This document shows, piece by piece, positions 45,545 through 57,542 of a DNA stretch of 64,000 bases. A program made the translations under genes and the position numbers. The first letter of the stretch is position 1. Every line of letters starts with the position of its first letter. The stretch comes from Pseudomonas sp. MM213 (GTDB taxonomy: Bacteria > Pseudomonadota > Gammaproteobacteria > Pseudomonadales > Pseudomonadaceae): NCBI RefSeq assembly GCF_020423045.1, contig NZ_CP081943.1:4588001-4652000 (forward strand), in the 5' to 3' direction. Below the pieces are notes generated by a model. The model ran no database searches, was not told the DNA's origin, and saw only the letters and a list, made by a program, of their open reading frames with translations.

Positions 45545-46918
45545 TCAGAAGAAGCTGAGCCCCACATGGAACAACTTCTCCACATCCCGAATATGCTTCT
45601 TATCCACAAGGAACAGAATCACATGGTCACCCGCCGCGATCACCGTGTCATCGTGGGCAATGATCACTTCTTCATCACGAATGATCGCGCCAATCGTGGT
45701 GCCCGGGGGCAGACCGATGTTCTCGATGGCCTTACCAATCACCTTGCTCGACTTCGCATCACCATGGGCAATCGCCTCGATGGCCTCCGCCGCACCACGG
45801 CGCAATGAATGCACGCTGACAATGTCGCCGCGCCGCACGTGGGCCAGCAAGGTGCCGATGGTCGCCAGTTGCGGGCTGATGGCGATGTCGATGTCGCCAC
45901 CCTGGATCAAGTCGACGTAAGCCGGGTTGTTGATGATCGTCATCACCTTCTTCGCGCCCAGGCGCTTGGCCAGCAGCGACGACATGATGTTGGCTTCGTC
46001 GTCGTTGGTCAGCGCCAGGAAGATGTCGGCGTCGGCGATGTTCTCTTCCATCAGCAAGTCGCGGTCGGAGGCACTGCCTTGCAGGACCACGGTGCTGTCG
46101 AGGGTGTCCGAGAGATGGCGGCAGCGGGCCGGGTTCATCTCGATGATCTTCACCTGATAACGGCTTTCGATGGCCTCGGCCAGACGCTCGCCGATCTGCC
46201 CGCCCCCGGCGATGACGATGCGCTTGTAGCTCTCATCGAGGCGGCGCATTTCGCTCATCACTGCGCGAATATTCGCCTTGGCGGCGATGAAAAATACTTC
46301 GTCGTCCGCCTCGATCACCGTATCGCCCTGAGGCAAAATCGGCCGGTCACGGCGGAAAATCGCCGCTACGCGGGTTTCGACATTCGGCATGTGTTCACGT
46401 AACTGACGCAGTTGCTGACCCACCAGCGGTCCGCCGTAATACGCCTTCACCGCGACCAGCTGCGCTTTGCCTTCGGCGAAATCGATCACCTGCAACGCAC
46501 CCGGATGCTGGATCAGGCGCTTGATGTAGTTGGTGACCACTTGTTCCGGGCTGATCAGCACATCCACCGGAATCGCTTCGTTATCGAACAGCTCGGAGCG
46601 CGTGAGGTACGCCGCTTCGCGTACCCGGGCGATTTTCGTCGGGGTGTGGAACAGGGTGTGGGCGACCTGGCAGGCGACCATGTTGGTTTCGTCACTGTTG
46701 GTCACCGCCACCAGCATGTCGGCATCGTCCGCGCCGGCCTGGCGCAGCACCGTCGGCAGCGAGCCGCGGCCTTGCACGGTGCGGATGTCCAGCCGGTCGC
46801 CGAGGTCGCGCAGGCGTTCGCCATCGGTGTCGACCACGGTGATGTCGTTGGCCTCGCTGGCCAAGTGTTCCGCCAGCGAACCGCCGACCTGCCCTGCGCC
46901 GAGGATGATGATTTTCAT
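45545..46918 (-). CDS. trkA: Trk potassium uptake regulatory protein TrkA
   Basis: 457 residues. Peripheral NAD-binding subunit that gates TrkH/TrkG potassium channels. Two tandem RCK units: [20 protein letters not shown] (residues 1-20) and [21 protein letters not shown] (about 231-251), each with GxGxxG, plus RCK-C domains. rsmB lies 22 bases upstream on the same strand. Confidence 0.97.
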   Translation of the reverse strand: MKIIILGAGQVGGSLAEHLASEANDITVVDTDGERLRDLGDRLDIRTVQGRGSLPTVLRQAGADDADMLVAVTNSDETNMVACQVAHTLFHTPTKIARVREAAYLTRSELFDNEAIPVDVLISPEQVVTNYIKRLIQHPGALQVIDFAEGKAQLVAVKAYYGGPLVGQQLRQLREHMPNVETRVAAIFRRDRPILPQGDTVIEADDEVFFIAAKANIRAVMSEMRRLDESYKRIVIAGGGQIGERLAEAIESRYQVKIIEMNPARCRHLSDTLDSTVVLQGSASDRDLLMEENIADADIFLALTNDDEANIMSSLLAKRLGAKKVMTIINNPAYVDLIQGGDIDIAISPQLATIGTLLAHVRRGDIVSVHSLRRGAAEAIEAIAHGDAKSSKVIGKAIENIGLPPGTTIGAIIRDEEVIIAHDDTVIAAGDHVILFLVDKKHIRDVEKLFHVGLSFF

Positions 46919-46940
46919 CCAGTCACTCCCTTAAAACCGG

Positions 46941-48251
46941 TTAACCGCGCGCGGCGGCGATCTTGATCAGCTTGGCGTAATAGAACCCGTCGTGGCCGCC
47001 TTCCTGTGCCAGCAGCTGGCGACCGTGGGGCTGCTTGATGCCGGCCGTGGTGGCGAGGTCCAGCTCACGGGCGCCCGGCGTGCGGGCGAGGAAGGCTTCG
47101 ATGACTTCGGTGTTCTCGGTCGGCAACGTGGAACAGGTGGCGTAAAGCAGAATCCCGCCGACCTCCAGAGTTATCCACATGGCATCGAGCAATTCGCCTT
47201 GCAGCACTGCCAGCGCGGCGATGTCATCCGGTTGGCGAGTCAGCTTGATGTCCGGGTGACGACGGATCACGCCGGTGGCCGAGCATGGCGCATCGAGCAG
47301 GATGCGTTGGAACGGTTTGCCATCCCACCAAGTGGCCGTGTCGCGGCCGTCGGCGGCGATCAGTTCGGCGCTCAGGCCCAGACGTGCGAGGTTTTCTCGC
47401 ACACGCACCAGACGCTTGGCTTCCAGATCCACGGCGACGACGCCCGCCAGTGCGGGTTCGGCTTCGAGGATGTGACAGGTCTTGCCGCCCGGAGCGCAGC
47501 AGGCGTCGAGCACCCGTTGACCCGGCGCAAGGTCGAGCAGGTCGGCGGCCAGTTGCGCCGCTTCGTCCTGCACGCTGATCCAGCCTTCGGCGAAGCCCGG
47601 CAGGCTGCGTACGTCGGCGGCGGCGTCGAGAATGATGCCGTCCCGGCTGTAAACGCACGCCGTGGCGGTGATGCCCGCTTCGGTAAGCAGACCCAAGTAG
47701 GCATCGCGGCTGTGATGGCGACGGTTGACCCGCAGAATCATCGGCGGATGCGCGTTGTTTGCCGCGCAAATGGCTTCCCACTGCTCAGGCCAAAACGCTT
47801 TCAGGGATTTTTGCAGCCAGCGTGGGTGGGCGGTGCGCACCACCGGGTCGTGTTCCAGCTCGGCCAGCAGCGCTTCGCTTTCACGTTGGGCGCGGCGCAA
47901 CACGGCGTTGAGCAAGGCTTTGGCCCACGGCTTCTTCAGCTTGTCGGCGCAACCGACGGTTTCGCCGATGGCGGCGTGAGCCGGGACGCGGGTGTAAAGC
48001 AGTTGATAGAGGCCGACCAGCAGCAACGCCTCGACATCGGCGTCGGCAGCCTTGAACGGCTTCTGCAGCAACTTGGCCGCGAGCGCCGACAAACGCGGCT
48101 GCCAGCGCGCGGTGCCGAACGCCAGGTCCTGGGTGAAGCCGCGATCGCGGTCTTCGACCTTGTCCATTTGTGTCGGCAGCGAACTGTTGAGTGAGGCTTT
48201 TCCGTTTAGAACAGCAGCAAGTGCCTTGGCGGCGGCCAGACGTGGATTCAT
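46941..48251 (-). CDS. rsmB: 16S rRNA (cytosine967-C5)-methyltransferase
   Basis: 436 residues. N-terminal NusB-like domain (about 1-135) and C-terminal SAM methyltransferase with [16 protein letters not shown] (about 247-262) and the catalytic [19 protein letters not shown] (about 369-387). Overlaps fmt by four bases (48248-48251). Confidence 0.97.
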   Translation of the reverse strand: MNPRLAAAKALAAVLNGKASLNSSLPTQMDKVEDRDRGFTQDLAFGTARWQPRLSALAAKLLQKPFKAADADVEALLLVGLYQLLYTRVPAHAAIGETVGCADKLKKPWAKALLNAVLRRAQRESEALLAELEHDPVVRTAHPRWLQKSLKAFWPEQWEAICAANNAHPPMILRVNRRHHSRDAYLGLLTEAGITATACVYSRDGIILDAAADVRSLPGFAEGWISVQDEAAQLAADLLDLAPGQRVLDACCAPGGKTCHILEAEPALAGVVAVDLEAKRLVRVRENLARLGLSAELIAADGRDTATWWDGKPFQRILLDAPCSATGVIRRHPDIKLTRQPDDIAALAVLQGELLDAMWITLEVGGILLYATCSTLPTENTEVIEAFLARTPGARELDLATTAGIKQPHGRQLLAQEGGHDGFYYAKLIKIAAARG

Positions 48252-49207
48252 TGAGCGTCCGCCGTTTGACCGAGCACGGTGCCGACGGCGAATTTCTCAC
48301 GACGGCTGTTGAACAAATCGCTGAAGTTCAGCGCCTTGCCGCCGGGCAATTGCAGACGGGTCAGACACAGAGCCTGCTCACCGCAAGCGACGATCAGACC
48401 GTCTTTGCTGGCGCTGAGGATTTCACCTGGTGCGCCCTTGCCTTCGGCGAGGCTCGCGGCCAGCACTTTCAGCGCTTCGCCATTCAACGTGCTGTGGGTG
48501 ATCGGCCACGGGTTGAAGGCGCGGACCAGACGTTCCAGCTCAATGGCCGGGCGGGTCCAGTCGATGCGCGCTTCGTCCTTGTTCAATTTGTGTGCGTAGG
48601 TGGCGAGGCTGTCGTCCTGCACTTCGCCTTCCAGCGTGCCGGCGGCGAGGCCGGCGATGGCTTGAATCACTGCCGGTGGGCCGAGTTCCGCCAGGCGGTC
48701 GTGGAGGCTGCCGCCAGTGTCTTCAGCGCTGATCGGCGTAGTGACCTTGAGCAGCATCGGCCCGGTGTCGAGGCCCAGTTCCATGCGCATCACGGTCACG
48801 CCGCTTTCGCTGTCGCCGGCTTCGACGGCGCGCTGGATCGGCGCCGCACCGCGCCAGCGTGGCAGCAACGACGCGTGGCTGTTGATGCAACCCAGGCGCG
48901 GAATATCCAGTACCACTTGCGGCAGGATCAGGCCGTAGGCGACCACTACCAGCAAATCCGGCTTCAGCGCGGCCAGTTCGGCTTGAGCGTCTTCGTTGCG
49001 CAGGGTTGGCGGTTGCAGCACCGGGATATTGTTTTCCAGTGCCAACTGCTTGACCGGGCTCGGCATCAGCTTTTGCCCGCGACCTGCCGGACGGTCCGGT
49101 TGGGTGTAGACCGCGACGATCTCGTAAGGGCTGTCGAGCAGGGCCTTGAGGTGTTCGGCGGCGAATTCCGGGGTGCCGGCAAAGACGATGCGCAGTGGCT
49201 CAGTCAT
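48248..49207 (-). CDS. fmt: Methionyl-tRNA formyltransferase
   Basis: 319 residues. Formylates initiator Met-tRNA. Rossmann formyltransferase domain with [15 protein letters not shown] (about 5-19), the motif [21 protein letters not shown] (about 107-127) and a C-terminal OB-like tRNA-binding domain. Cotranscribed with rsmB; an intrinsic terminator separates it from def upstream. Confidence 0.97.
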   Translation of the reverse strand: MTEPLRIVFAGTPEFAAEHLKALLDSPYEIVAVYTQPDRPAGRGQKLMPSPVKQLALENNIPVLQPPTLRNEDAQAELAALKPDLLVVVAYGLILPQVVLDIPRLGCINSHASLLPRWRGAAPIQRAVEAGDSESGVTVMRMELGLDTGPMLLKVTTPISAEDTGGSLHDRLAELGPPAVIQAIAGLAAGTLEGEVQDDSLATYAHKLNKDEARIDWTRPAIELERLVRAFNPWPITHSTLNGEALKVLAASLAEGKGAPGEILSASKDGLIVACGEQALCLTRLQLPGGKALNFSDLFNSRREKFAVGTVLGQTADAQ

Positions 49208-49240
49208 GGGAAGCTCTCATTTACAAAGCAGTCGCAAAAG

Positions 49241-49266
49241 AAAAAGGCTTGCCGCAGCAAGCCTTT
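49241..49266 (-). terminator. Terminator between def and fmt
   Basis: AAAGGCTTGC (49243-49252) and GCAAGCCTTT (49257-49266) form a perfect ten-base-pair stem with loop CGCA. Read leftward it is followed by a T-rich stretch, so it ends def transcripts before fmt. Confidence 0.9.
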
Positions 49267-49278
49267 GAAAGGAGGGCA

Positions 49279-49785
49279 TCAAGCGTTCTGGCGATGGAGC
49301 TTTTCCAGTTTTTTCTTGATTCGGTCACGTTTGAGATTCGACAGGTAGTCGACGAACAATTTGCCGTTCAGGTGGTCGCATTCATGCTGGATGCACACGG
49401 CGAGCAGGCCTTCGGCGATCAGTTCGTAAGGCTGGCCGTCGCGGTCCAGGGCCTTGACCTTGACCTTCTGCGGGCGATCGACGTTTTCGTAGAAACCCGG
49501 CACCGAGAGGCAGCCTTCCTGGTATTGCTCCATCTCGTCGGTCAGGGGCTCGAACTCGGGGTTGATGAACACCCGCGGTTCGGTGCGGTCTTCGGAGAGG
49601 TCCATCACGACGATACGTTTGTGCACGTTGACCTGGGTCGCGGCGAGGCCGATGCCTGGCGCTTCATACATTGTTTCAAACATATCATCGACCAACTGAC
49701 GCACTTCGTCGTCCACTACGGCCACAGGTTTGGCGATAGTGCGCAGGCGCGAGTCGGGGAATTCGAGGATGTCTAAAATGGCCAT
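49279..49785 (-). CDS. def: Peptide deformylase
   Basis: 168 residues from ATG at 49785 ([19 protein letters not shown]). Removes the formyl group from nascent proteins. All metal-site motifs present: [14 protein letters not shown] (about 44-57), EGCLSVPGF (about 89-97) and [14 protein letters not shown] (about 132-145). The frame is open further upstream but that part overlaps the leader of the divergent LysM gene. Confidence 0.97.
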   Translation of the reverse strand: MAILDILEFPDSRLRTIAKPVAVVDDEVRQLVDDMFETMYEAPGIGLAATQVNVHKRIVVMDLSEDRTEPRVFINPEFEPLTDEMEQYQEGCLSVPGFYENVDRPQKVKVKALDRDGQPYELIAEGLLAVCIQHECDHLNGKLFVDYLSNLKRDRIKKKLEKLHRQNA

Positions 49786-49956
49786 AAGCTTGATTGCTGC
49801 ACGTGTGAGGTAAAGTCGGGTCGATGGCCTGGCAGGTCCGAAGATGCAGGCTACCGTTGTGAAGCGTAGCTCCTTTTCTTTTAGGTAAAGAGTCGGGAGC
49901 GAGCCACGAGGGCTCTGGCGTTTCACGCGAACGCACATAATAAAGGGATTCACCGC

Positions 49957-50982
49957 ATGAGGAAATCACTACTCGCCTTGCTCCTTCTGGCCTCGGCCGG
50001 TTTGGCGCATGGGCAAGTGCAACTCAAGGAAGGTTTTCCACAGCAATACACAGTGGCGGCGGGTGACACACTCTGGGACATCTCCGGGAAATTCCTCCGT
50101 GAGCCGTGGAAGTGGCCCGAGCTCTGGCAGGCCAATCCGCAGATCCAGAACCCCAATCTGATCTACCCCGGCGATTTGCTGTCGCTGGTCTACGTTGACG
50201 GGCAGCCGCGCCTGACCCTCAATCGCGGGGCTTCCCGGGGCACCATCAAGCTCTCGCCACGGGTGCACAGTTCGCCGGTGGCCGACGCCATCCCGAGCAT
50301 TCCGTTGCAGTCGATCAACAGTTTTCTGCTGAGCAACCGCATCGTCGACAAGGTCGAGGACTTCGACAAGGCGCCTTACATCGTCGCCGGCGATGCCGAA
50401 CGGGTGCTCAGCGGCACCGGCGACCGGATTTTCGCCCGCGGCCATTTCGATCCGAACCAGCCGGCCTACGGCATCTTCCGCCAAGGCAAGGTTTATACCG
50501 ACCCCGAGAGCAAGGAGTTCCTGGGGATCAATGCCGACGACATCGGCGGCGGTGAAATTGTCGCTACCGAAGGTGATGTCGCGACGCTTGCACTGCAACG
50601 CACCACTCAGGAAGTGCGCCTCGGCGATCGCTTGTTCAGCGGCGAGGAACGATCGATCAACTCGACCTTCATGCTCAGTGCGCCAAAAAAACCGATCAAC
50701 GGCCTGATCATCGACGTACCGCGCGGGGTTACCCAGATCGGCGCGATGGATGTCGTGACGCTGAACCGGGGCCAACGCGACGGTCTCGCCGAAGGCAACG
50801 TGTTGGTGGTGATGAAAACCGGCGAAACCGTGCGTGACCGGGTCTCCGGCCAGCCTCTGAAAATTCCCGATGAACGCGCCGGTTTGCTGATGGTGTTCCG
50901 CACCTACGACAAACTCAGTTACGGATTGGTGCTCACCGCATCGCGCTCCTTGGCGGTGATGGACAAGGTGCGAAATCCGTAA
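49957..50982 (+). CDS. LysM domain secreted protein
   Basis: 341 residues. Signal peptide [19 protein letters not shown]. LysM peptidoglycan-binding domain right after ([50 protein letters not shown], about 29-78). The remaining 260 residues have no motif known to me. Orthologue of PA0020, cell-envelope associated. Divergent from def with 170 bases of shared upstream region. Confidence 0.88.
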   Translation: MRKSLLALLLLASAGLAHGQVQLKEGFPQQYTVAAGDTLWDISGKFLREPWKWPELWQANPQIQNPNLIYPGDLLSLVYVDGQPRLTLNRGASRGTIKLSPRVHSSPVADAIPSIPLQSINSFLLSNRIVDKVEDFDKAPYIVAGDAERVLSGTGDRIFARGHFDPNQPAYGIFRQGKVYTDPESKEFLGINADDIGGGEIVATEGDVATLALQRTTQEVRLGDRLFSGEERSINSTFMLSAPKKPINGLIIDVPRGVTQIGAMDVVTLNRGQRDGLAEGNVLVVMKTGETVRDRVSGQPLKIPDERAGLLMVFRTYDKLSYGLVLTASRSLAVMDKVRNP

Positions 50983-51062
50983 GCAGGCTCCACAAGTTAC
51001 CAACAGAGTTATCCACAGCTTATTCCCGTTTGAACGGGGCTCATAACGATCAAGGATGATCC

Positions 51063-52163
51063 ATGTCGCTGCCTGCTGTTACACCGGTTTCCCCTGCGGA
51101 ACTGGAAGCCCGTTTACGTCTGCATCGTTTGCCGGAGCTCGGTCCTGCGCGTTTCAGGAAGCTGCTCGAAGCCTTCGGCTCGGCGTCCAAAGCCATCAGC
51201 GCGCCGGCCAGTGCCTGGCGTTCGCTGGGCTTGCCGTTTGCTTGCGCCGAGGCTCGCCGGGCCGATGATGTCCGGGACGGCGCCAGCCACGCATTGGCCT
51301 GGCTAGACCGTCCCGGCCAGCATTTACTGATGTGGGACCAGCCTGACTACCCGGCATTGCTGGCGGAAATCAGCGACGCGCCGCCACTGCTATTCGTCGC
51401 GGGCGATCCGGGCATACTGGAAAAACCGCAATTGGCGATGGTCGGCAGTCGTCGCGCTTCCCGTCCGGGGATGGACACGGCCGCCGCGTTTTCGCGCAGT
51501 CTGGCTGGCGCCGGTTTTGTCATCACCAGCGGTCTGGCGCTGGGGATCGATGCCGCCGCACATCAAGCCGCTCTGGACGTGGGCGGGCAAACGGTCGGCG
51601 TACTTGGCACGGGACTTGAAAAGTTTTATCCACAGCGCAACCGCAGGCTTGCCGATGCCATGATTGCGTCGGGCAGCGCGGTGCTTTCAGAGTTCCCACT
51701 GGACGCCGGGCCTACGGCCAGCAACTTCCCGCGACGCAATCGAATCATCAGTGGTTTGTCCCTCGGCGTGCTGGTGGTCGAGGCCAGTGTCGCCAGCGGT
51801 TCCTTGATCACCGCGAGGCTGGCGGCGGAACAAGGTCGTGAGGTGTATGCGATTCCGGGATCGATCCATCATCCCGGCGCCAAGGGGTGTCATCAGCTGA
51901 TTCGCGACGGTGCGATGCTGGTGGAAACCATCGAACATATCCTCGAAGCGTTGCGCGGCTGGCAGCAGTTGCCGTTAGCCATGCAGGCTCCGTCGGTGGC
52001 ACATCCGCTGTTGATGCTGCTGCACGCGGCGCCGCACACCAGTGAAGCGTTGTCCGTCTCCAGCGGCTGGGCGCTGCCCAAAGTGCTGGCGGCGCTGACG
52101 GAACTGGAAATGGACGGCCGGGCGGTCTGCGAAAGCGGGCGCTGGTTTGCGCGGGTGAGCTAG
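51063..52163 (+). CDS. dprA: DNA-processing protein DprA
   Basis: 366 residues. Binds single-stranded DNA and loads RecA during transformation. Rossmann-like core with LAMVGSRRASRPGMDTA (about 123-139), ITSGLALGIDAAAHQAAL (about 156-173) and GCHQLIRDGA. A C-terminal winged-helix domain follows. Preceded by CAAGGATGATCC. Confidence 0.95.
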   Translation: MSLPAVTPVSPAELEARLRLHRLPELGPARFRKLLEAFGSASKAISAPASAWRSLGLPFACAEARRADDVRDGASHALAWLDRPGQHLLMWDQPDYPALLAEISDAPPLLFVAGDPGILEKPQLAMVGSRRASRPGMDTAAAFSRSLAGAGFVITSGLALGIDAAAHQAALDVGGQTVGVLGTGLEKFYPQRNRRLADAMIASGSAVLSEFPLDAGPTASNFPRRNRIISGLSLGVLVVEASVASGSLITARLAAEQGREVYAIPGSIHHPGAKGCHQLIRDGAMLVETIEHILEALRGWQQLPLAMQAPSVAHPLLMLLHAAPHTSEALSVSSGWALPKVLAALTELEMDGRAVCESGRWFARVS

Positions 52164-52217
52164 GTTTTATAAGGAACATCGGTAAACTGCGCAGAGCCTT
52201 ATTCCGGAGAGTTTTTC

Positions 52218-52775
52218 ATGGTCAACAGTTGGCGTGTGCAACAAGCCGCGCAAGCCATTCGCGCAGGGGCGGTGATTGCCTATCCAACCGAGGCGGTCTG
52301 GGGCCTGGGTTGCGACCCGTGGGATGAAGAAGCGGTCGAACGTCTGCTGATGCTCAAGGGCCGGTCGGTGGACAAGGGCCTGATTCTGATCGCCGACAAC
52401 ATCCGCCAGTTCGACTTCCTGTTCGAAGACTTCCCAGAGCTGTGGATGGACCGCATGGCCAGCACCTGGCCGGGGCCGAATACCTGGCTGGTGCCGCATC
52501 GGAATCAGTTGCCGCAGTGGATTACCGGCGTGCACGAAACGGTGGCGTTGCGGGTCAGCGATCACCCGTTGGTGCGGGATTTGTGCGCATTGGTCGGGCC
52601 GTTGGTGTCGACCTCGGCCAACCCGCAGGGCCGGCCGGCGGCGCGGACGCGGATTCGCGTGGAGCAGTATTTCAGCGGGCAGCTTGATTTGATTCTTGGC
52701 GGCAACCTCGGTGGGCGCAAGAATCCGAGCGTGATTCGCGATCTGGCGACCGGGAACGTCATTCGCCCGGGTTGA
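52218..52775 (+). CDS. tsaC: Threonylcarbamoyl-AMP synthase TsaC
   Basis: 185 residues. Makes threonylcarbamoyl-AMP for the t6A37 modification of ANN-decoding tRNAs. YrdC/Sua5 fold: [22 protein letters not shown] (about 13-34), [15 protein letters not shown] and [17 protein letters not shown] (about 132-148). Length is that of the short TsaC form. Fifty-four bases after dprA. Confidence 0.95.
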   Translation: MVNSWRVQQAAQAIRAGAVIAYPTEAVWGLGCDPWDEEAVERLLMLKGRSVDKGLILIADNIRQFDFLFEDFPELWMDRMASTWPGPNTWLVPHRNQLPQWITGVHETVALRVSDHPLVRDLCALVGPLVSTSANPQGRPAARTRIRVEQYFSGQLDLILGGNLGGRKNPSVIRDLATGNVIRPG

Positions 52776-52789
52776 GACCGCGTCATCGT

Positions 52790-52872
52790 TCTTCGCGGGC
52801 AAGCCTCGCTCCTACAGGGATCGCATACAAACTGTAGGAGCGAGCGGGCGGCGATCCGACTTGCCCGCGAAG
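52790..52872. repeat. REPIN between tsaC and qor
   Basis: CTTCGCGGGCAAGCCTCGCT with CCTACAG on the left, CTGTAGGAGCGAGCGGGCGG with CGATCCGACTTGCCCGCGAA on the right. It sits between the converging tsaC and qor genes, directly before the qor stop. Confidence 0.87.
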
Positions 52873-52878
52873 AGGCCC

Positions 52879-53856
52879 TCAAGGCAAAAGAACAGTCGAA
52901 CCTGTCGTCCGCCGCGCCGACAACTCGGTCTGCGCCTTCGCCGCGTCAGCCAGTGAATACTTCTGGCTGATCTCCACCTTCAGCTTCCCGCTGATGATCA
53001 TCTCAAACAACTCATCCGCCATCCGCTGCAGGTTTTCAGCGTTGTTGGCATAAGTCGCCAGTGTCGGCCGGGTCACGTACAGCGATCCCTTCGCCGACAG
53101 AATCCCCAGGTTGACCCCATCCACCGCGCCCGAAGCGTTGCCAAAACTCACCACCAGGCCCCGAGGCGCTGTGCTATCCAGCGAAGTCAGCCAGGTGTCT
53201 TTGCCGACACCGTCGTACACCACCGGGACTTTTTTGCCGTCGGTCAATTCCAGTACGCGTTGAGCGACGTTTTCGTGGCTGTAGTCGATGGTCGCCCACG
53301 CACCGTTGGCCATTGCCAACGCGGCTTTCTCCGGCGAGCTGACCGTGCCGATCAACTTCACGCCCAGCGCCTTGGCCCATTGGCAGGCCAGCGAACCGAC
53401 ACCCCCGGCAGCGGCGTGAAACAGAATGGTTTCGCCACCCTTGAGTTCATAGGTCTGACGCAACAGGTACTGCACGGTGAGGCCCTTGAGCATCACCCCG
53501 GCGGCCTGTTCGAAGCTGATCGCGTCCGGCAGGTGCACCAGATTGGCTTCCGGCAATACGTGAACCTCGCTGTAGGCGCCCAATGGGCCGCTGCCGTACG
53601 CCACGCGATCACCGACCTTGAAGCGGGTGACTTCGCTGCCCACCGCCTCGACCACGCCCGCACCTTCCGAACCCACGCCCGACGGCAAGGCCGGCGGCGC
53701 ATAGAGGCCGCTGCGGAAATAGGTGTCGATGAAGTTCAGGCCGATGGCCTTGTTGGTCACGCGCACTTGCTGCGGGCCGGGCTCGGCCGGTTGGTAATCC
53801 ACATACTCGAGCACTTCGGGGCCGCCATGGGCGCGGAACTGGATACGCTTTGCCAT
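52879..53856 (-). CDS. qor: NADPH:quinone oxidoreductase
   Basis: 325 residues. Zinc-free medium-chain dehydrogenase/reductase. GroES-like N-terminus (IGLNFIDTYFRSGLYAPPALPSGVGSEGAGVVEAVG, about 38-73) and NADPH-binding VLFHAAAGGVGSLACQWAKALG (about 144-165) are the Qor signatures. Divergent from hemF. Confidence 0.94.
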   Translation of the reverse strand: MAKRIQFRAHGGPEVLEYVDYQPAEPGPQQVRVTNKAIGLNFIDTYFRSGLYAPPALPSGVGSEGAGVVEAVGSEVTRFKVGDRVAYGSGPLGAYSEVHVLPEANLVHLPDAISFEQAAGVMLKGLTVQYLLRQTYELKGGETILFHAAAGGVGSLACQWAKALGVKLIGTVSSPEKAALAMANGAWATIDYSHENVAQRVLELTDGKKVPVVYDGVGKDTWLTSLDSTAPRGLVVSFGNASGAVDGVNLGILSAKGSLYVTRPTLATYANNAENLQRMADELFEMIISGKLKVEISQKYSLADAAKAQTELSARRTTGSTVLLP

Positions 53857-53923
53857 CAGAACTCTCCTTAGGTCTTCAGCTACTAGAGGTGTAGTGCCAA
53901 GCGCCCTATCGAACTCCCAAGCT

Positions 53924-53966
53924 TGATCCCCGTCAACTGTGGCGAGTCCATCTGCAATGTTATGCT
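53924..53966 (+). promoter_or_regulatory. hemF promoter with Anr/FNR-type box
   Basis: TTGAT-CCCC-GTCAA (53924-53937) matches the Anr/FNR consensus TTGAT-N4-ATCAA at nine of ten positions. A -10-like TATGCT (53961-53966) follows, putting the box centre about 42 bases before the expected start of transcription, the standard class II activator position. Confidence 0.72.
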
Positions 53967-54012
53967 ACGCGCCCATTTGCGCCGGCCCCCGCTCCCATGG
54001 AGCGCCGCGTAG

Positions 54013-54951
<939 letters not shown>

Positions 54952-54960
54952 GGATTTCTG

Positions 54961-55782
54961 ATGGATCGTTACGTCGTTTTCGGTAACCCGATCGGCCACA
55001 GCAAGTCGCCGTTGATCCATCGTCTTTTCGCCGAGCAGACCGCTCAGCAACTGGACTACAGCACTTCGCTGGCACCGCTCGACGATTTTTCCGACTTTGC
55101 CCGGGAGTTTTTCCTGGAAGGTTGCGGGGCGAACGTGACGGTGCCGTTCAAGGAAGAGGCGTTCCGTCTGGCCGACAGTTTGACGGCGCGAGCGCAGCGG
55201 GCTGGCGCGGTGAACACCCTGAGCAAGCTCGCCGATGGCACGCTGCTGGGCGACAACACCGATGGTGCCGGGCTGGTGCGGGACCTGACGGTCAACGCCG
55301 GTTTCAGCCTCAAGGGCAAACGCATCCTGCTGCTCGGCGCCGGCGGCGCAGTGCGCGGTGCGCTGGAGCCACTGCTGGCCGAGCAACCCGCCTCGGTGAT
55401 CATCGCCAACCGCACGGTGGAAAAAGCCGAGCTGCTGGCTGAGTTGTTTGCGGATCTGGGGCCGGTGTCGGCCAGTGGTTTCGACTGGTTGCGGGAATCG
55501 GTGGACCTGATCATCAACGCGACATCGGCCAGTTTGTCGGGCGATGTACCGCCGATTGCGGGCAGTCTGATCGAGCCGGGCAAGACCGTTTGCTACGACA
55601 TGATGTACGGCAAGGAACCGACCTCGTTCTGCCGTTGGGCTACGGCGCATGGCGCTGCCGTGTCGATGGATGGTTTGGGGATGCTCGCCGAACAAGCGGC
55701 AGAAGCCTTCTTGCTGTGGCGCGGCGTACGCCCGGACACCGCGCCGGTGCTGGCCGAACTGCGCCGCCAATTGGCCTTGTAG
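54961..55782 (+). CDS. aroE: Shikimate dehydrogenase
   Basis: 273 residues. NADPH-dependent reduction of 3-dehydroshikimate. Substrate domain with [14 protein letters not shown] (about 7-20), TVPFKEEAF and [12 protein letters not shown] (about 96-107), NADP motif [12 protein letters not shown] (about 126-137). The last codon and stop (TTGTAG) are already part of the following REPIN. Confidence 0.97.
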   Translation: MDRYVVFGNPIGHSKSPLIHRLFAEQTAQQLDYSTSLAPLDDFSDFAREFFLEGCGANVTVPFKEEAFRLADSLTARAQRAGAVNTLSKLADGTLLGDNTDGAGLVRDLTVNAGFSLKGKRILLLGAGGAVRGALEPLLAEQPASVIIANRTVEKAELLAELFADLGPVSASGFDWLRESVDLIINATSASLSGDVPPIAGSLIEPGKTVCYDMMYGKEPTSFCRWATAHGAAVSMDGLGMLAEQAAEAFLLWRGVRPDTAPVLAELRRQLAL

Positions 55783-55867
55783 GAGCCGGCTTGCTGGCGA
55801 TGGGCGCGCCGCGGTGTATCAGGCAAACCGCGTTATCGTTGAATCGCCAGCAAGCCGGCTCCTACAG
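55779..55867. repeat. REPIN, family with GTAGGAGCCGGCTTGCTGGCG arm
   Basis: Left unit TGTAGGAGCCGGCTTGCTGG, right unit CCAGCAAGCCGGCTCCTACA, spaced by about 45 bases. A third REP family in this window. The aroE stop codon lies in the first unit. Confidence 0.9.
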
Positions 55868-55915
55868 TCGGTTGGTATGCCGTGATCGCGGTCATTGTCC
55901 GGAGATGGGTGTGTT

Positions 55916-57484
55916 TCAATCTTCGAAATGAATCGGGCATTTCTCCGCGCCTTCGAGCTTTCGCAACTCCTCCACCACCGGCGGTCTCGCCCCGCGCAAG
56001 GTCAGGCTACGGTCCTGCTTGCGTAGTCGCCGCGCTTCCTGGTGCAGCATTTCCACCCCCGAATAGTCGATGAAGTTGATCTGCTGCGCCTCGATCACCA
56101 CCCGCGCCCCGTGCATGCGTTGCAGGCGCACTTGCAGGTAATGGCTGGCGCCGAAAAAGATCGAACCGCCGACCCGCAGAATGTCTTCATCGCCATCGCG
56201 CCAATGCTGCACCCGTGGTTGCGAGGTGCGCTTGAGGTAGAAAAACAACGACGCGAGCACGCCGGCATAGATCGCTGTCTGCAATTCCAGCAACAGCGTG
56301 GCGACACAGGTCAGCGCCATCACCATGAACTCGGCGCGGCTGACCCGCAGCAACGCACGAATGCCGCGATGATCGACCAACCCCCAGGCGATCAGCAGGA
56401 TGCTGCCAGCCATGGCCGGGATCGGAATATGCGCAATCAGGTTGGCGCCGAAGATCGCAAACAGCGCCACCCACAACGCGGAAAACACCCCCGCCATTGG
56501 CGAACAGGCACCCGCTTCGTAGCTGAGGCCGGAACGGGTGAAGGAACCGGCAGACAGCGAACCGGAAAAAAACGCACCGACCATGTTCGATAAACCCTGC
56601 GCGCGGACCTCCTGATTGGCATCGAGCAATTGCTGCGAGCGTGCCGACAAGGAACGGGCAATCGACAGGCTCGTCACCAGCCCGAGCATCCCCACCGCTA
56701 CTGCGCTGGGCAGCAATCGCAAAATCATGTCCAGATCCAGTGGCAACGGGCTGAAGGGCGGCAGCCGCCCGACAAACGCGCTCACCAGGTTCACGTGGCC
56801 GAACATCGATGGCCACAGCCAAACCAGCAGCCCGGCGAGGATCAGGGTGATCAGCAGCGTCGGCCAGCGAGGCAGCAACCCTTTCAGGATTATGCCGACG
56901 ACGACTGTTGCCAGCCCCAGCACGAGCGAGGGTTTATCCACCGCATCGAGGTGCTGCAGCAGCATCAAAAAGCTGTCCAGTGCGGTGGCCTGGCTGGGCA
57001 AGTCCAGCCCCAGCAGGTTGGGCATTTGACCGATGGCAATCACCACGGCGGCGCCGAGGGTGAAGCCCAATACCACCGAGTGCGAGACAAAATTCACCAG
57101 CGCGCCGAACCGCAGCAAACCCAGTAGCCACTGGAAAATGCCGGCGAGCAGCGTCAGAAGCAGGATCAGCGTGATGTAGTCCTTGGACGCAGGGACGGCC
57201 AGAGGACTGACACTGGCGAACAGGACGATGGAGATCGCTGCCGTAGGCCCACAGATCAAATGCCACGATGAACCCCAGAGGCAGGCGATCAGCACCGGGA
57301 TGATGGCGGCGTATAAGCCGTATTCCGGTGGGAGACCGGCGATCAGCGCGTAGGCAATGGATTGCGGCAACGCGAGAATGGCGCCGCTGAGACCGACGAT
57401 CAGGTCACGGCCGACGCTGGCGCGGGTCTGCCGGGGCAACCACGTGAGGAAGGGGAAGAGTGAATGGCGGCTGGGGAAGGCCAT
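55916..57484 (-). CDS. SulP family anion (sulfate) permease
   Basis: 522 residues. About ten to twelve hydrophobic helices (LIVGLSGAILALPQSIAYALIAGLPPEYGLYAAIIPVLIACLWGSS near 28-73 is the SulP signature region) and a C-terminal STAS domain (about 425-520; VVIEAQQINFIDYSGVEMLHQEARRLRKQDRS). Located beside the choline-sulfatase genes, so it may carry sulfate released from choline sulfate or import the ester; in P. aeruginosa the same neighbour is PA0029. The exact substrate is not visible. Confidence 0.9.
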   Translation of the reverse strand: MAFPSRHSLFPFLTWLPRQTRASVGRDLIVGLSGAILALPQSIAYALIAGLPPEYGLYAAIIPVLIACLWGSSWHLICGPTAAISIVLFASVSPLAVPASKDYITLILLLTLLAGIFQWLLGLLRFGALVNFVSHSVVLGFTLGAAVVIAIGQMPNLLGLDLPSQATALDSFLMLLQHLDAVDKPSLVLGLATVVVGIILKGLLPRWPTLLITLILAGLLVWLWPSMFGHVNLVSAFVGRLPPFSPLPLDLDMILRLLPSAVAVGMLGLVTSLSIARSLSARSQQLLDANQEVRAQGLSNMVGAFFSGSLSAGSFTRSGLSYEAGACSPMAGVFSALWVALFAIFGANLIAHIPIPAMAGSILLIAWGLVDHRGIRALLRVSRAEFMVMALTCVATLLLELQTAIYAGVLASLFFYLKRTSQPRVQHWRDGDEDILRVGGSIFFGASHYLQVRLQRMHGARVVIEAQQINFIDYSGVEMLHQEARRLRKQDRSLTLRGARPPVVEELRKLEGAEKCPIHFED

Positions 57485-57542
57485 GGGTCCTCTCGGTTGA
57501 AAATTTTGCGCAAGGGTATCAGGAGACGACGATCCTTCCCTT

